64,000 nt of DNA from contig NZ_SMTK01000003.1 in NCBI RefSeq assembly GCF_004357995.1, positions 124,001-188,000 of the forward strand, read 5' to 3'. Positions 9,182-16,480 of the stretch are shown here, piece by piece; position 1 is the first letter of the stretch, and the number at the start of each line of letters is the position of its first letter. Position numbers and translations under genes: made by a program. The DNA is from Arthrobacter crusticola. Its GTDB lineage: Bacteria > Actinomycetota > Actinomycetes > Actinomycetales > Micrococcaceae. The notes under the pieces were generated by a model that saw only the letters and a program-made list of their open reading frames with translations, had not been told where the DNA came from and made no database searches.

Positions 9182-9214
9182 GGAACGCCGTGCGTGTTGG
9201 TACGGCGGCGTTCC
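9182..9214 (+). terminator. Intercistronic hairpin, likely attenuator after the peptide gene
   Basis: Inverted repeat GGAACGCCG (9182-9190) and CGGCGTTCC (9206-9214) with a 15-base loop, three bases past the peptide stop and followed by CCCCGATCC instead of a T-run. It could reduce read-through into the enzyme gene or protect the 3' end of a short peptide transcript. Confidence 0.55.
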
Positions 9215-9264
9215 CCCCGATCCCGCCCCAGCGGGGTAACCACTAACCCTGAAGGAGAGGGCCC

Positions 9265-10233
9265 ATGAGTCAGCTCACCACCGTTCGAACCGCCTCACGA
9301 ACGGCCGGGAGCACTCAATGGTGGCACCTCACCTTCACCACGGGTGGCTTCGATGTAGCGGACGGCATCATCGAAGAGCTGGTTACCCCCCTGGTGGCGC
9401 AGGCCCGTTCGCTGGGAGCCAAGCGCTGGTACTTTTCCCGCAGCGGCGACCCGGCCACCCAGGTGCGGGTGAACATCCAGGCACATCCCCGCGTCCTCGA
9501 GAAACTTCAGGGCCTCCAGCGCGACCAGCGGATTCACCGCAGCGCCGCTCGACCGAAGGTCTCGATCCGGCAGCACACCTCAAGCCCGGCGGTGGACCTC
9601 TACTACTTCGGCGGAGTCGGGGAACCCGATCCGCAACTCGAGGCCGACCTCATCACCTACGGCGGTGCGGCCGGGCTCGAACTGGCAGAGCAGGTCTTCG
9701 AACTCAGCTCGGACCTTGCCCTGTGGGCTGTGCAGCGGTTCACCCGCATGCAGAGCCGCTCGGCGCTGGGGGCGCTGATTCTCTTCGATTCGACCCAGGC
9801 CATGATGCGCGGGCCGCGCTCGGGCACCTGGCCCGAGCGGCGGCGGGACTCCTGGGACTCCTACTGGGACCACCACCTTGCGGCCTGCACCGCCGAGTTG
9901 GGCGTGCGCGCGCCGGCCGTCCGGCACGCGATGACCGAGCAGGTCCGCGCCAAGAGCCCGGCGTTCCACAGCCTCATGGGGGCCACGGCGGCTGAAGCGA
10001 CAGTCCAGCATTGGCGCCGGCGGTGGTTCTCGGCCCTCGACGGCTACCTGAGCAGCGCGGACAAGGCCGGCGTGAGCCGCGGCGCCCGCCACCTGACCGT
10101 GTACCAGGCCCACATGACGCTCAACCGGCTGGGTTTCCTTCCCCGGGAGGAGGCGGCCCTCGGACTTCACGCCCGGACCTGGAGCCCGCAGGTGCAGGCG
10201 GGGGCTCGACGCCGACAGTACAGCACCTCCTGA
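9265..10233 (+). CDS. Stand-alone thiopeptide-type bacteriocin biosynthesis protein (LanB C-terminal domain)
   Basis: A 322-residue protein that starts like the C-terminal (elimination-type) domain of LanB dehydratases and split thiopeptide enzymes: WWHLTF near residue 17, a helix leading to LVTPLVAQA, then RWYFSRSGDPATQVRVNI (about 53-70), matching the family pattern 'fWFIRY.DP..HLRLR'. In class I lanthipeptide and thiopeptide pathways this domain removes glutamate from glutamylated Ser/Thr. No large LanB glutamylation domain, cyclase, transporter or RRE is nearby, so the activity here is uncertain. GAAGGAGAGG precedes the ATG. It sits between the secreted peptide and a 63-residue protein, all co-directional. 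Confidence 0.75.
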   Translation: MSQLTTVRTASRTAGSTQWWHLTFTTGGFDVADGIIEELVTPLVAQARSLGAKRWYFSRSGDPATQVRVNIQAHPRVLEKLQGLQRDQRIHRSAARPKVSIRQHTSSPAVDLYYFGGVGEPDPQLEADLITYGGAAGLELAEQVFELSSDLALWAVQRFTRMQSRSALGALILFDSTQAMMRGPRSGTWPERRRDSWDSYWDHHLAACTAELGVRAPAVRHAMTEQVRAKSPAFHSLMGATAAEATVQHWRRRWFSALDGYLSSADKAGVSRGARHLTVYQAHMTLNRLGFLPREEAALGLHARTWSPQVQAGARRRQYSTS

Positions 10234-10273
10234 CCGCCACGACCCTCAGCGCCCCCACCAGAAGAAGGTTCCC

Positions 10274-10465
10274 ATGAGCGACCGCAGTGATTTCGTCATC
10301 GCCGCCGACGATCGTGATCTGACAGTGGCCCTTGGATGTTCCGCTGCGGCGCTTGCGTCCCTGAGGGACAGCGGGGTCCTCGCAAGTTCCGGTGAGCTCT
10401 GGGAGGTGGGCCCGGCGAGGGACTACCTCCGGGACGCCGCATGGGCCGACAGCCTGTGGCACTGA
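10274..10465 (+). CDS. Small protein of the peptide operon, unknown function
   Basis: A 63-residue acidic protein (starting MSDRSDFVIAADD, ending WADSLWH) with no signal sequence or membrane segment. AGAAGAAGG lies a few bases upstream of the ATG, and the gene begins 40 bases after the enzyme gene; a perfect terminator follows 30 bases after its stop. I do not recognise a family. Its position suggests a helper of the enzyme, an immunity protein or a peptide-binding partner, all inference. Confidence 0.6.
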   Translation: MSDRSDFVIAADDRDLTVALGCSAAALASLRDSGVLASSGELWEVGPARDYLRDAAWADSLWH

Positions 10466-10495
10466 ACACCGGCGCGGCCGGTACCCCTTAACGGC

Positions 10496-10523
10496 GGAAG
10501 GCCGGGCAGCTGCCCGGCCTTCC
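10496..10523. terminator. Terminator closing the peptide operon
   Basis: A perfectly palindromic 28-bp sequence (arms 10496-10509 and 10510-10523; effective loop AGCT), followed by TGGTTAAAA. It lies between convergent genes and probably terminates both. A smaller hairpin (ACCGGC-GCG-GCCGGT, 10468-10482) precedes it. Confidence 0.8.
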
Positions 10524-10548
10524 TGGTTAAAACCAGCGATGAGCTCTG

Positions 10549-11112
10549 TTACGCGGCGGCCGGTTCCTTGGCGGCACCGGAGAGCGCGTTGAGGATCGCG
10601 GTGATCTGCTCGACGAGCTCGGCGTCATCCTTGGGGTGGATCTCGGCGAACCGGTCCATGCTCGTCCCGACCGACAGCTGGGCGTCCTCGAGCACCGAGG
10701 CGCCTGCAACGCCGAGCGAGCGGCGGGCGTCGTCGTGGGCGCGCACCGCACCGTAGGGGCTCATAGAGGAGCCGATCACGGCTGCGGGCTTGGCCGAGAT
10801 GGAGCTCTCGCCGTAGGGGCGGGAGGCCCAGTCGATGGCGTTCTTCAGCACGGCGGGAATCGTGCCGTTGTACTCGGGGGAGACGAGCAGGACGGCGTCG
10901 GCCTCGGCCACGGCGGCACGGAACTTCTCGGCAGCGGCCGGAACAGCGCCGGGCACGTCGATGTCCTCGTTGTAGAACGGGAGGCTGGTGAGGTCGTCAT
11001 AGGTCACGATGCTCACGTCACCCGGGGCAACCGCAGCTGCAGCTTCGGCGATCTGGCGGTTGTGGGAATCTCCGCGGAGGCTTCCGACGAGGGTGAGGAT
11101 GGTCGTGGTCAT
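10549..11112 (-). CDS. NADPH-dependent FMN reductase family protein
   Basis: Flavodoxin-fold oxidoreductase of 187 residues. The FMN-phosphate loop GSLRGDSHNR (about 10-19), the isoalloxazine segment SPEYNGTIPAVLKNAIDWASRP (about 80-100, quoted in part) and a GSSMSPYGA loop are clear. Relatives reduce FMN, quinones, azo dyes or chromate with NAD(P)H. AAGGAG precedes the ATG. It is divergent from a TetR gene, with the palindrome GGACCGCGGTCC between them, so it is probably the target of that repressor. Confidence 0.88.
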   Translation of the reverse strand: MTTTILTLVGSLRGDSHNRQIAEAAAAVAPGDVSIVTYDDLTSLPFYNEDIDVPGAVPAAAEKFRAAVAEADAVLLVSPEYNGTIPAVLKNAIDWASRPYGESSISAKPAAVIGSSMSPYGAVRAHDDARRSLGVAGASVLEDAQLSVGTSMDRFAEIHPKDDAELVEQITAILNALSGAAKEPAAA

Positions 11113-11169
11113 GGGTACTCCTTGTGGGGGTAATGGGGGCCGGCCCTCAGGCCGCTGTCCAGTGTAACC

Positions 11170-11181
11170 GGACCGCGGTCC
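11170..11181. promoter_or_regulatory. Palindromic operator candidate between FMN reductase and TetR genes
   Basis: GGACCGCGGTCC is a perfect 12-bp palindrome in a 95-bp divergent intergenic region. It falls 20-35 bases upstream of the leaderless tetR start (-10 TATGCT, 11196-11201), so occupation would block the tetR -35 region. The size and symmetry suit a TetR dimer. Confidence 0.6.
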
Positions 11182-11207
11182 ACTTTATTCCGCTCTATGC
11201 TTGAACT

Positions 11208-11807
11208 ATGTCGGACGGTGATTCATTGCTCCGGCTCTCCGGCAACGACGGCGAGCGGGCCGATGCCGCGCGCAACCGCCGGCTCCTGCTGGAGGCCGCC
11301 GCCCTCATTGTGGAGCTGCACGGCGCGGAGAACCTCACCATGGACGAGGTGGCCCGCCACGCCGGCGTGGGAAAGGGCACGCTGTTCCGCCGGTTTGGGA
11401 ACAAGACGGGGCTGATCCATGCGCTGCTCGATCAGTCCGGGAAGGACTTCCAGGCCGCCTTCATGTTCGGGCCGCCTCCCCTCGGCCCGGGGGCTGCTCC
11501 GGTGGACCGGCTGAGGGCTTTCGGTGAGGCATCGATCCGGCGGTGCGACTTCCAGGGCCAGCTGCTGCGGGCCGCGCAGGAGGGCCCGGAGGCGCTCAGC
11601 CACCCTACCCAGCGGCTCGCCCGGCAGCACCTTGGGCTTCTGCTGCGTGAGGCCGGAACCACCGGCGACCTCGAACTTGCTGCGTACGAACTCGCCGCCT
11701 ACCTCAATGCCGGGCTGCTGATCCACCTGAAGGAAGAACGCCGGATGCCGCACGAGCGCCTCCTCGCCGGCTGGCACGAGATGGTTGAGCGCTTCCTGCC
11801 GAGGTAG
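11208..11807 (+). CDS. TetR family transcriptional regulator
   Basis: TetR-type repressor, 199 residues. The N-terminal HTH is textbook: RRLLLEAAALIVELHG, then TMDEVARHAGVGKGTLFRRFGNK (about residues 45-67, quoted in part). The C-terminal ligand domain is not recognisable to a substrate. TATGCT (11196-11201) lies six bases before the ATG, indicating leaderless translation. Divergent from an FMN reductase gene across a palindrome, so autorepression plus control of the reductase is likely. Confidence 0.87.
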   Translation: MSDGDSLLRLSGNDGERADAARNRRLLLEAAALIVELHGAENLTMDEVARHAGVGKGTLFRRFGNKTGLIHALLDQSGKDFQAAFMFGPPPLGPGAAPVDRLRAFGEASIRRCDFQGQLLRAAQEGPEALSHPTQRLARQHLGLLLREAGTTGDLELAAYELAAYLNAGLLIHLKEERRMPHERLLAGWHEMVERFLPR

Positions 11808-11882
11808 CCGGCTGACGCCCGGGGACGGGCCGCAGGGCGTGCCCGTCCCGGGCCGGCGGATGCACCCCGGTAGGCTGGGGCC

Positions 11883-12914
11883 ATGCATAAGATCCGCGCG
11901 GCGCTCTTCGGTTTCGGTCTCGGTGGAAGGGTCTTCCACGCCCCGTTCCTTGCCGCTGACCCCCGGTTCGAGCTGAAGGTCATCGTCACCTCCGATCCCG
12001 GTCGCGCCACGGCCGCCCGGCAGGCCTACCCGGGAGCCGCCGTGGTCTCCTCCGCCGAGGAGGCCCTCGCCGCCGCCACGGACCTGGACCTGGCCGTCAT
12101 CAGCACCCCGCCGGCCACCCACGCCCCGCTGGCCGGAGCGGCACTGGAGGCCTCGCTCCATGTCGTCGTCGACAAACCCTTCGTCGTCGACAGCGCCGAG
12201 GGAGCGCGGCTGGTCGACCTGGCCGCCTCCCGTTCGCGGGTGCTGACGGTCTTCCAGAACCGGCGCTGGGACGGCGACTTCCTCACCGTGGAGCGGCTGG
12301 TCCGCGACGGCGCACTGGGCCGGGTGCGGAGGTTCGAATCCCGCATGGAGTTCTTCAAGCCCGAGGTTGCCAAGCCGTGGAAAAAGAGCGCCGGCCCCGA
12401 CCAGGGCGGAGGCATCCTCTACGATCTGGGCCCACACCTGATCGATCAGGCCCTGCGCCTGTTCGGCCCGGCGACCCTTGAGCATGCGGAGCTGGCCACG
12501 GCCCGCTCCGGCGGGGGTCCGGACGACGACGCCTTCGTGGTGCTGCGCCACGACCAGGGAGTCACCTCCCACCTGGCGATGAACTTCCTCGCTCCGCAGG
12601 CCGGACCCCGGTTCCGCCTCACCGGGACTGACGCCTCCTACACCAAGTGGGGCGTCGACCCGCAGGAAGCCTCGATCGAGGCCGGAATGCTTCCCGGGGA
12701 TCCCCGGTACGGGCACGAACCGGAGGAGCTGTGGGGGCGGCTCGGCCACGATCCGTCGACGGAGCCAGTGGAGACGGCGCGGGGCGACTACGGCGGGTTC
12801 TACCGGCAGCTCGCCGGTGCGCTCCGCAGCGGCGGAACCGTTCCGGTGGATCCGGAGGATTCCCTGGCGGGCCTGCGCCTCATCGAGCAGGCCCACCGGC
12901 TGGTGGGCGGCTAG
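11883..12914 (+). CDS. Gfo/Idh/MocA family oxidoreductase
   Basis: NAD(P)-dependent sugar/cyclitol dehydrogenase family, 343 residues. The N-terminal Rossmann fold begins RAALFGFGLGGRVFHAPF, the VVDKPFVVD segment carries the EKP-like catalytic lysine (about residue 97), and GILYDLGPHLIDQAL contains the conserved GxH. YgjR/YvaA-like members of this branch are often orphan oxidoreductases; the substrate is not evident. TAGGCT (11871-11876) lies exactly six bases before the ATG (leaderless). Its stop codon overlaps that of the convergent ald gene on the palindrome CTAG. Confidence 0.87.
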   Translation: MHKIRAALFGFGLGGRVFHAPFLAADPRFELKVIVTSDPGRATAARQAYPGAAVVSSAEEALAAATDLDLAVISTPPATHAPLAGAALEASLHVVVDKPFVVDSAEGARLVDLAASRSRVLTVFQNRRWDGDFLTVERLVRDGALGRVRRFESRMEFFKPEVAKPWKKSAGPDQGGGILYDLGPHLIDQALRLFGPATLEHAELATARSGGGPDDDAFVVLRHDQGVTSHLAMNFLAPQAGPRFRLTGTDASYTKWGVDPQEASIEAGMLPGDPRYGHEPEELWGRLGHDPSTEPVETARGDYGGFYRQLAGALRSGGTVPVDPEDSLAGLRLIEQAHRLVGG

Positions 12915-14023
12915 ATCAATTCCCGCCAGTCAGCGGCCAGCTCAAGCCCGTGCGCCTCGGAGACCGAGGAGTGCGCCACCCGGCCGGCGGCGGCGTTGAG
13001 CCCGCGGGCCAGGGCCGGGTCCGCCTCGAACGCCGCCCGCACGCCCCGGTTGGCCAGGGCCACCGCGTAGCGCAGGGTGACGTTGGTCAGCGCATAGGTT
13101 GAGGTGTTCGGGACGGCACCGGGCATGTTGCCGACGCAGTAGAACAGCGAGTTGTGGACCTTGAAGGTCGGCTCCTGGTGGGTGGTGACGTGCGAGTCCT
13201 CGAAGCAGCCCCCCTGGTCCACCGCGATGTCGACCAGCACGCTGCCGGGCTTCATCCGCGAGACCATGTCGTTGGTGACGAGCTTGGGGGCCTTCGCCCC
13301 CGGAATGAGGACCGAACCGATGACGAGGTCCGCCTCGAGCACGGATTTCTCGATCTCGAAGGCGTTCGAGGCGACGGTCTTGATCCGCCCCGCGTACTGC
13401 GCGTCGAGCTCGCGCAGCCGGGCGATGTTGATATCGAGGATTGTGACCTCCGCTCCGGTGCCCACTGCCATGGCGGTGGCATTGGTGCCGGCGACACCGG
13501 CGCCCAGCACGGTGACCTTGGCCGGGCGCACCCCCGGAACCCCGCCCAACAGCAGGCCAGGGCCGCCGGCCGGGGCGGTCATGACCTGGGCGCCCACCTG
13601 GACTGAGAGCCGCCCTGCGACCTCCGACATCGGGGCCAGCAGCGGAAGGGCGCGCCCGTCCTGCACGGTCTCGTAGGCGATGGCGGTAACCCCGGCGTCC
13701 AGCAGGTTCCGGGTGAGTTCGGCCTCGGCGGCGAGATGCAGGTAGGTGAAGAGGATCAGGCCCTCGCGGAAGCGGTGATATTCCTCCTTGATCGGCTCCT
13801 TGACCTTGAGGACCATGTCGGCCCGCCCCCAGACCTCGTCGGCGTCGTCAAGGATCTGGGCGCCGGCGGCCCGGTACTCCGCATCAGTGATGTTGGAGCC
13901 GGTTCCGGCGCCCCTCTCGATCAGCACTGTGTGCCCGTGGGTTTGGAACTCGTGCACTCCCGAGGCCGTGATGGCGACGCGGTACTCGTTGTTCTTAACT
14001 TCTTTCGGGACGCCGATGATCAT
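12911..14023 (-). CDS. ald: Alanine dehydrogenase
   Basis: NAD-dependent L-alanine dehydrogenase, 370 residues (family about 371), converting L-alanine to pyruvate and ammonia. Signatures are IGVPKEVKNNEYRVA at the N-terminus, ERGAGTGSNITDAEYRAAGA, MVLKVKEP, TYLHLAAE, the dinucleotide loop VLGAGVAGTNAT and VDIAVDQGGCFEDS. GGAG precedes the ATG. A PucR-type regulator lies divergently across 310 bp. In Bacillus the PucR-type AdeR activates ald, so a similar pairing is probable. Confidence 0.95.
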   Translation of the reverse strand: MIIGVPKEVKNNEYRVAITASGVHEFQTHGHTVLIERGAGTGSNITDAEYRAAGAQILDDADEVWGRADMVLKVKEPIKEEYHRFREGLILFTYLHLAAEAELTRNLLDAGVTAIAYETVQDGRALPLLAPMSEVAGRLSVQVGAQVMTAPAGGPGLLLGGVPGVRPAKVTVLGAGVAGTNATAMAVGTGAEVTILDINIARLRELDAQYAGRIKTVASNAFEIEKSVLEADLVIGSVLIPGAKAPKLVTNDMVSRMKPGSVLVDIAVDQGGCFEDSHVTTHQEPTFKVHNSLFYCVGNMPGAVPNTSTYALTNVTLRYAVALANRGVRAAFEADPALARGLNAAAGRVAHSSVSEAHGLELAADWRELI

Positions 14024-14333
14024 GGGGTTCTCCAGGTGTCGTTCGGGCAGGCGCCCGGTGGGGCGTGCTTCAAGTATGAGCGGCGCCCATACCGCTGTCT
14101 GCTGCTTCGCCGGAGTTGCGCGCCGGCTGTCGGTGGGATGCCGCGCGGAGCGTTGCCTGCCGGGCCGGAGTCCCGGCCGTGCCCGTGCCCGCGCTGGTGC
14201 GGAACGCCGGGGCTGCCGCGGTCTTTGTGTCCCAGGTCACTAGCAGTGGGGGTCGGTGAAAGCAATCGACATCTGTCGAGTTCGGGAGCGGCAAATGTCG
14301 CCCCGCTGCCGGTGCAGACCCTAGGCTGGCGGG
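14024..14333. promoter_or_regulatory. ald/PucR-type regulator divergent region
   Basis: 310 bp without a credible gene. CGACA-TC-TGTCG (14267-14278) is an inverted repeat and TGTCG recurs at 14296-14300, about 20-50 bases upstream of the regulator's -10. These are plausible sites for the regulator; its own promoter -10 is TAGGCT at 14322-14327. Confidence 0.4.
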
Positions 14334-15548
14334 ATGCACATCTCCGCCATCGAGGACGCCGTCGAGCGGATCGCCGGGACGCTGCGCCGGGGTCTTTCAC
14401 TCGAGGACCTCGACGGCGTGCTGGTGGCCTACAGCAGCCACCAGAGTTCCGCGGACCGGGTCCGGGTCAATTTCCTGCTGAGCAAAAAGGTTCCCGCGGA
14501 CGTCGGTGCCTGGCAGCTGCGGCATGGGATCGGAACCGCGGTGCGGCCGGTGGCGGTCCCGGCCAACGCCGATCTGGGGATGCTGGGGCGGGTGTGCGTG
14601 CCCCTGCTGGTCAAGGGATTCCGGGTGGGGTACCTGTGGGTGCAGCAGGAGTCCGAGGCCGATCCCGCCGCGGACATCCTCGCCGCCCTTCCCCGGGTCC
14701 GCCCGGACCTGGACCGGCTCGCCGAGCTCCTGCTCGAGGGCAATACGGCCGACTCCGAACACCGCACGCGCCGGGAGGCGGACTTCCTGGCCGCCTGCGG
14801 CGGCACCGCCTCCGCCCTCGAGGACCTCAGGGGGTGGCCGGAGGTCGACGACGGTGGCCCGTGGCAGCTGGGCGTGATCGCCGACGCCGGAAGCCCGCGG
14901 GCGCGGCCGGCCGATCCCGAAGCCGGCACGCTGATGCACCGGGCCGCCGCACTGCAGGCGACGGTCGGCGTCGAACCGTTCCTCTTCAGCGCCGGTGCGC
15001 CAACACATGCGGTCCTCCTGCTGCGCGCTGGTGTCGGCTATGCCCCCCACGCGGACGTCCTGCGCCGGTACGGGGAGGGCCTGGCCAAGCGGGCGGGGCG
15101 CCCGGCCGCACACCTGGTCCTGGGCCTGGGGGAGTCCTTCGCGGGCCTTGAACGCCTGGCCGAGTCCTACGGCCAGGCCCGCTGCGCCGCGCAGGCCGCC
15201 GGCGTCGAGCCGCAGCTCGGCACCATCGTCGAGTACCGCTCGATCGGGGCCTATCAGATGCTCGCCGCCGTGGGCTGGCAGGCCGCGGCGGCCCGGAGCA
15301 TCTATTTCGCCGAGCTGGAGGAGCAGGACCGGGCCGGGGAGCTGCTGCCGGTGCTCGAGCTGCTGTACGACAAGAACGGGTCTGTGCAGGATGTCGCGGC
15401 GCAGCTCCACCTGCACCGCAGCAGCGTGTACAACCGCCTCGCCCGGATCCGGGCCATCATCGGGGCCGATCCGCTCGGCGGTGCGGTGCGGCTCGAACTG
15501 CACCTCGCCCTAAAGGCCCGCCGCTGGATGCTCCGTCCGAGGTTCTGA
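14334..15548 (+). CDS. PucR/CdaR-type regulator, probable activator of ald (AdeR-like)
   Basis: A 404-residue regulator with the PucR C-terminal HTH (about 335-395): LLPVLELLYDKNGSVQDVAA, then LHLHRSSVYNRLARIRAIIG. The middle region carries a GGDEF-like CdaR segment (GLGESFAGLERLAESYGQAR), and the N-terminus is a GAF-like sensor. The ATG lies six bases after TAGGCT (leaderless). Divergent orientation to ald and the precedent of Bacillus AdeR suggest it activates ald in response to alanine; that specific role is inferred. Confidence 0.8.
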   Translation: MHISAIEDAVERIAGTLRRGLSLEDLDGVLVAYSSHQSSADRVRVNFLLSKKVPADVGAWQLRHGIGTAVRPVAVPANADLGMLGRVCVPLLVKGFRVGYLWVQQESEADPAADILAALPRVRPDLDRLAELLLEGNTADSEHRTRREADFLAACGGTASALEDLRGWPEVDDGGPWQLGVIADAGSPRARPADPEAGTLMHRAAALQATVGVEPFLFSAGAPTHAVLLLRAGVGYAPHADVLRRYGEGLAKRAGRPAAHLVLGLGESFAGLERLAESYGQARCAAQAAGVEPQLGTIVEYRSIGAYQMLAAVGWQAAAARSIYFAELEEQDRAGELLPVLELLYDKNGSVQDVAAQLHLHRSSVYNRLARIRAIIGADPLGGAVRLELHLALKARRWMLRPRF

Positions 15549-15923
15549 ACCGGCCCGGCGGGAGCCCTGGCGGCGGAGCCAATGTTCGATCTCGCTCCGG
15601 CGGATGCGCCGGTGGGAGCCGCGGTACTCGGTGGCGATGTCCCCGGCGTCGGTGAGGTTGCGCAGGTAGGTCGGGGAGATCCCGGCCAGTTCGGCGGCCT
15701 GCGAGGTCGTCAGCAGCTCGGCCACCGAGGAGCACTGCACGGTGTCGCCCGCTCCGAGCCGTGCGAGCAGGTCGACCACCGCCTCACGTGCACCGGCGGG
15801 CAGGCGGAACGCCGTCCCGTCAACGAAGATGGTGATGTCGGAGCTGTCGGCCAGCGCCCGTTCGAGCCTTGCGGCCTCGGCGGAGGGCAGCGCATCGGTG
15901 GTTCGGGGGGCTCGTGGCGGCAT
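15510..15923 (-). CDS. Excisionase-type helix-turn-helix protein, antitoxin-like
   Basis: A 137-residue protein. The C-terminal half (about 67-120) is a MerR/excisionase-type HTH: LLTTSQAAELAGISPTYLRNL, ending with HRRIRRSEIEHWLRRQ (wing contacting DNA). The N-terminal half (ITIFVDGTAFRLP, EAVVDLLARL) resembles antitoxins of PIN-type toxin pairs, but no toxin gene adjoins it. GTG/ATG choice: the ATG at 15923 follows CACAAT by six bases (leaderless). Its 3' end overlaps the convergent regulator gene by 39 bases. Confidence 0.7.
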   Translation of the reverse strand: MPPRAPRTTDALPSAEAARLERALADSSDITIFVDGTAFRLPAGAREAVVDLLARLGAGDTVQCSSVAELLTTSQAAELAGISPTYLRNLTDAGDIATEYRGSHRRIRRSEIEHWLRRQGSRRAGSEPRTEHPAAGL

Positions 15924-16107
15924 GGGGACATTGTGCCAAAGATGGGCGCCCTGCGGGTTCTGAGGCCTTCCCGAATTCCAAAGCTTGCGCCCGGCCGGGC
16001 GGCACCGATGAGGTGCGCGGGCTATCCGGTGGTCTGGACCGGTAGTATCCTAGGTTGATCAGTATCCTTACTTCCGTTCGCGGCCAATGTCGGCCGCTTG
16101 AAGCGAG

Positions 16108-16377
16108 ATGGTGAAGGCAATGACCACAATCAACTCCACGCCCGGCGCCGCCTGGTCGGCGGCAGCCCCCGCCGAAACCGGCGAACGCCCCTGGTGCCAC
16201 CGCTGCGGCACCGACGATTTCCTGATTTTCGAAGAGTACGTCCCGCCCCGGCTCCCGAGCGGCGGCGGAGCGATCCTTCCCGCCAGCGCGGGCTACTCCT
16301 GCTCGGAGTGCGGCGGTTTCGCTGCGCATACGGTGCCGGCGGACTGGAGCCCGCCGCACTGGTTCTGGTACAGCTGA
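16108..16377 (+). CDS. Small zinc-ribbon-like protein, unknown function
   Basis: An 89-residue protein with two Cys pairs, CHRC (about residue 30) and CSEC (about 67), which could bind one zinc. It ends in an aromatic tail, PPHWFWYS. No family is recognised. Two ATGs compete: 16108, and 16120 (85 residues) preceded closely by GTGAAGG; neither has an ideal ribosome-binding site. It stands alone upstream of the MerR gene. Confidence 0.6.
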   Translation: MVKAMTTINSTPGAAWSAAAPAETGERPWCHRCGTDDFLIFEEYVPPRLPSGGGAILPASAGYSCSECGGFAAHTVPADWSPPHWFWYS

Positions 16378-16414
16378 CCTCCCAGGGCCGGTTTCCCTTC
16401 CCCATGCACCGGCC

Positions 16415-16445
16415 TTGACCTTGACGCTGCGTCAACTCCTACGCT
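16415..16445 (+). promoter_or_regulatory. MerR-type promoter with 19-bp spacer and operator
   Basis: -35 TTGACC (16415-16420) and -10 TACGCT (16440-16445) are separated by 19 bp. The spacer contains the perfect inverted repeat TTGACGC-T-GCGTCAA (16421-16435). This over-long spacer with a central dyad is the hallmark of MerR-activated promoters, here that of the tipA-like gene starting at 16481, implying autoactivation. Confidence 0.85.
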
Positions 16446-16480
16446 GGATCCGGCACAGAATCCAACACAGGAGAACAAAC

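Noticed and set aside
9038..10465. Lanthipeptide or thiopeptide gene cluster
   Set aside because: The peptide has no Cys, and there is no LanB N-terminal domain, cyclase, YcaO or transporter.
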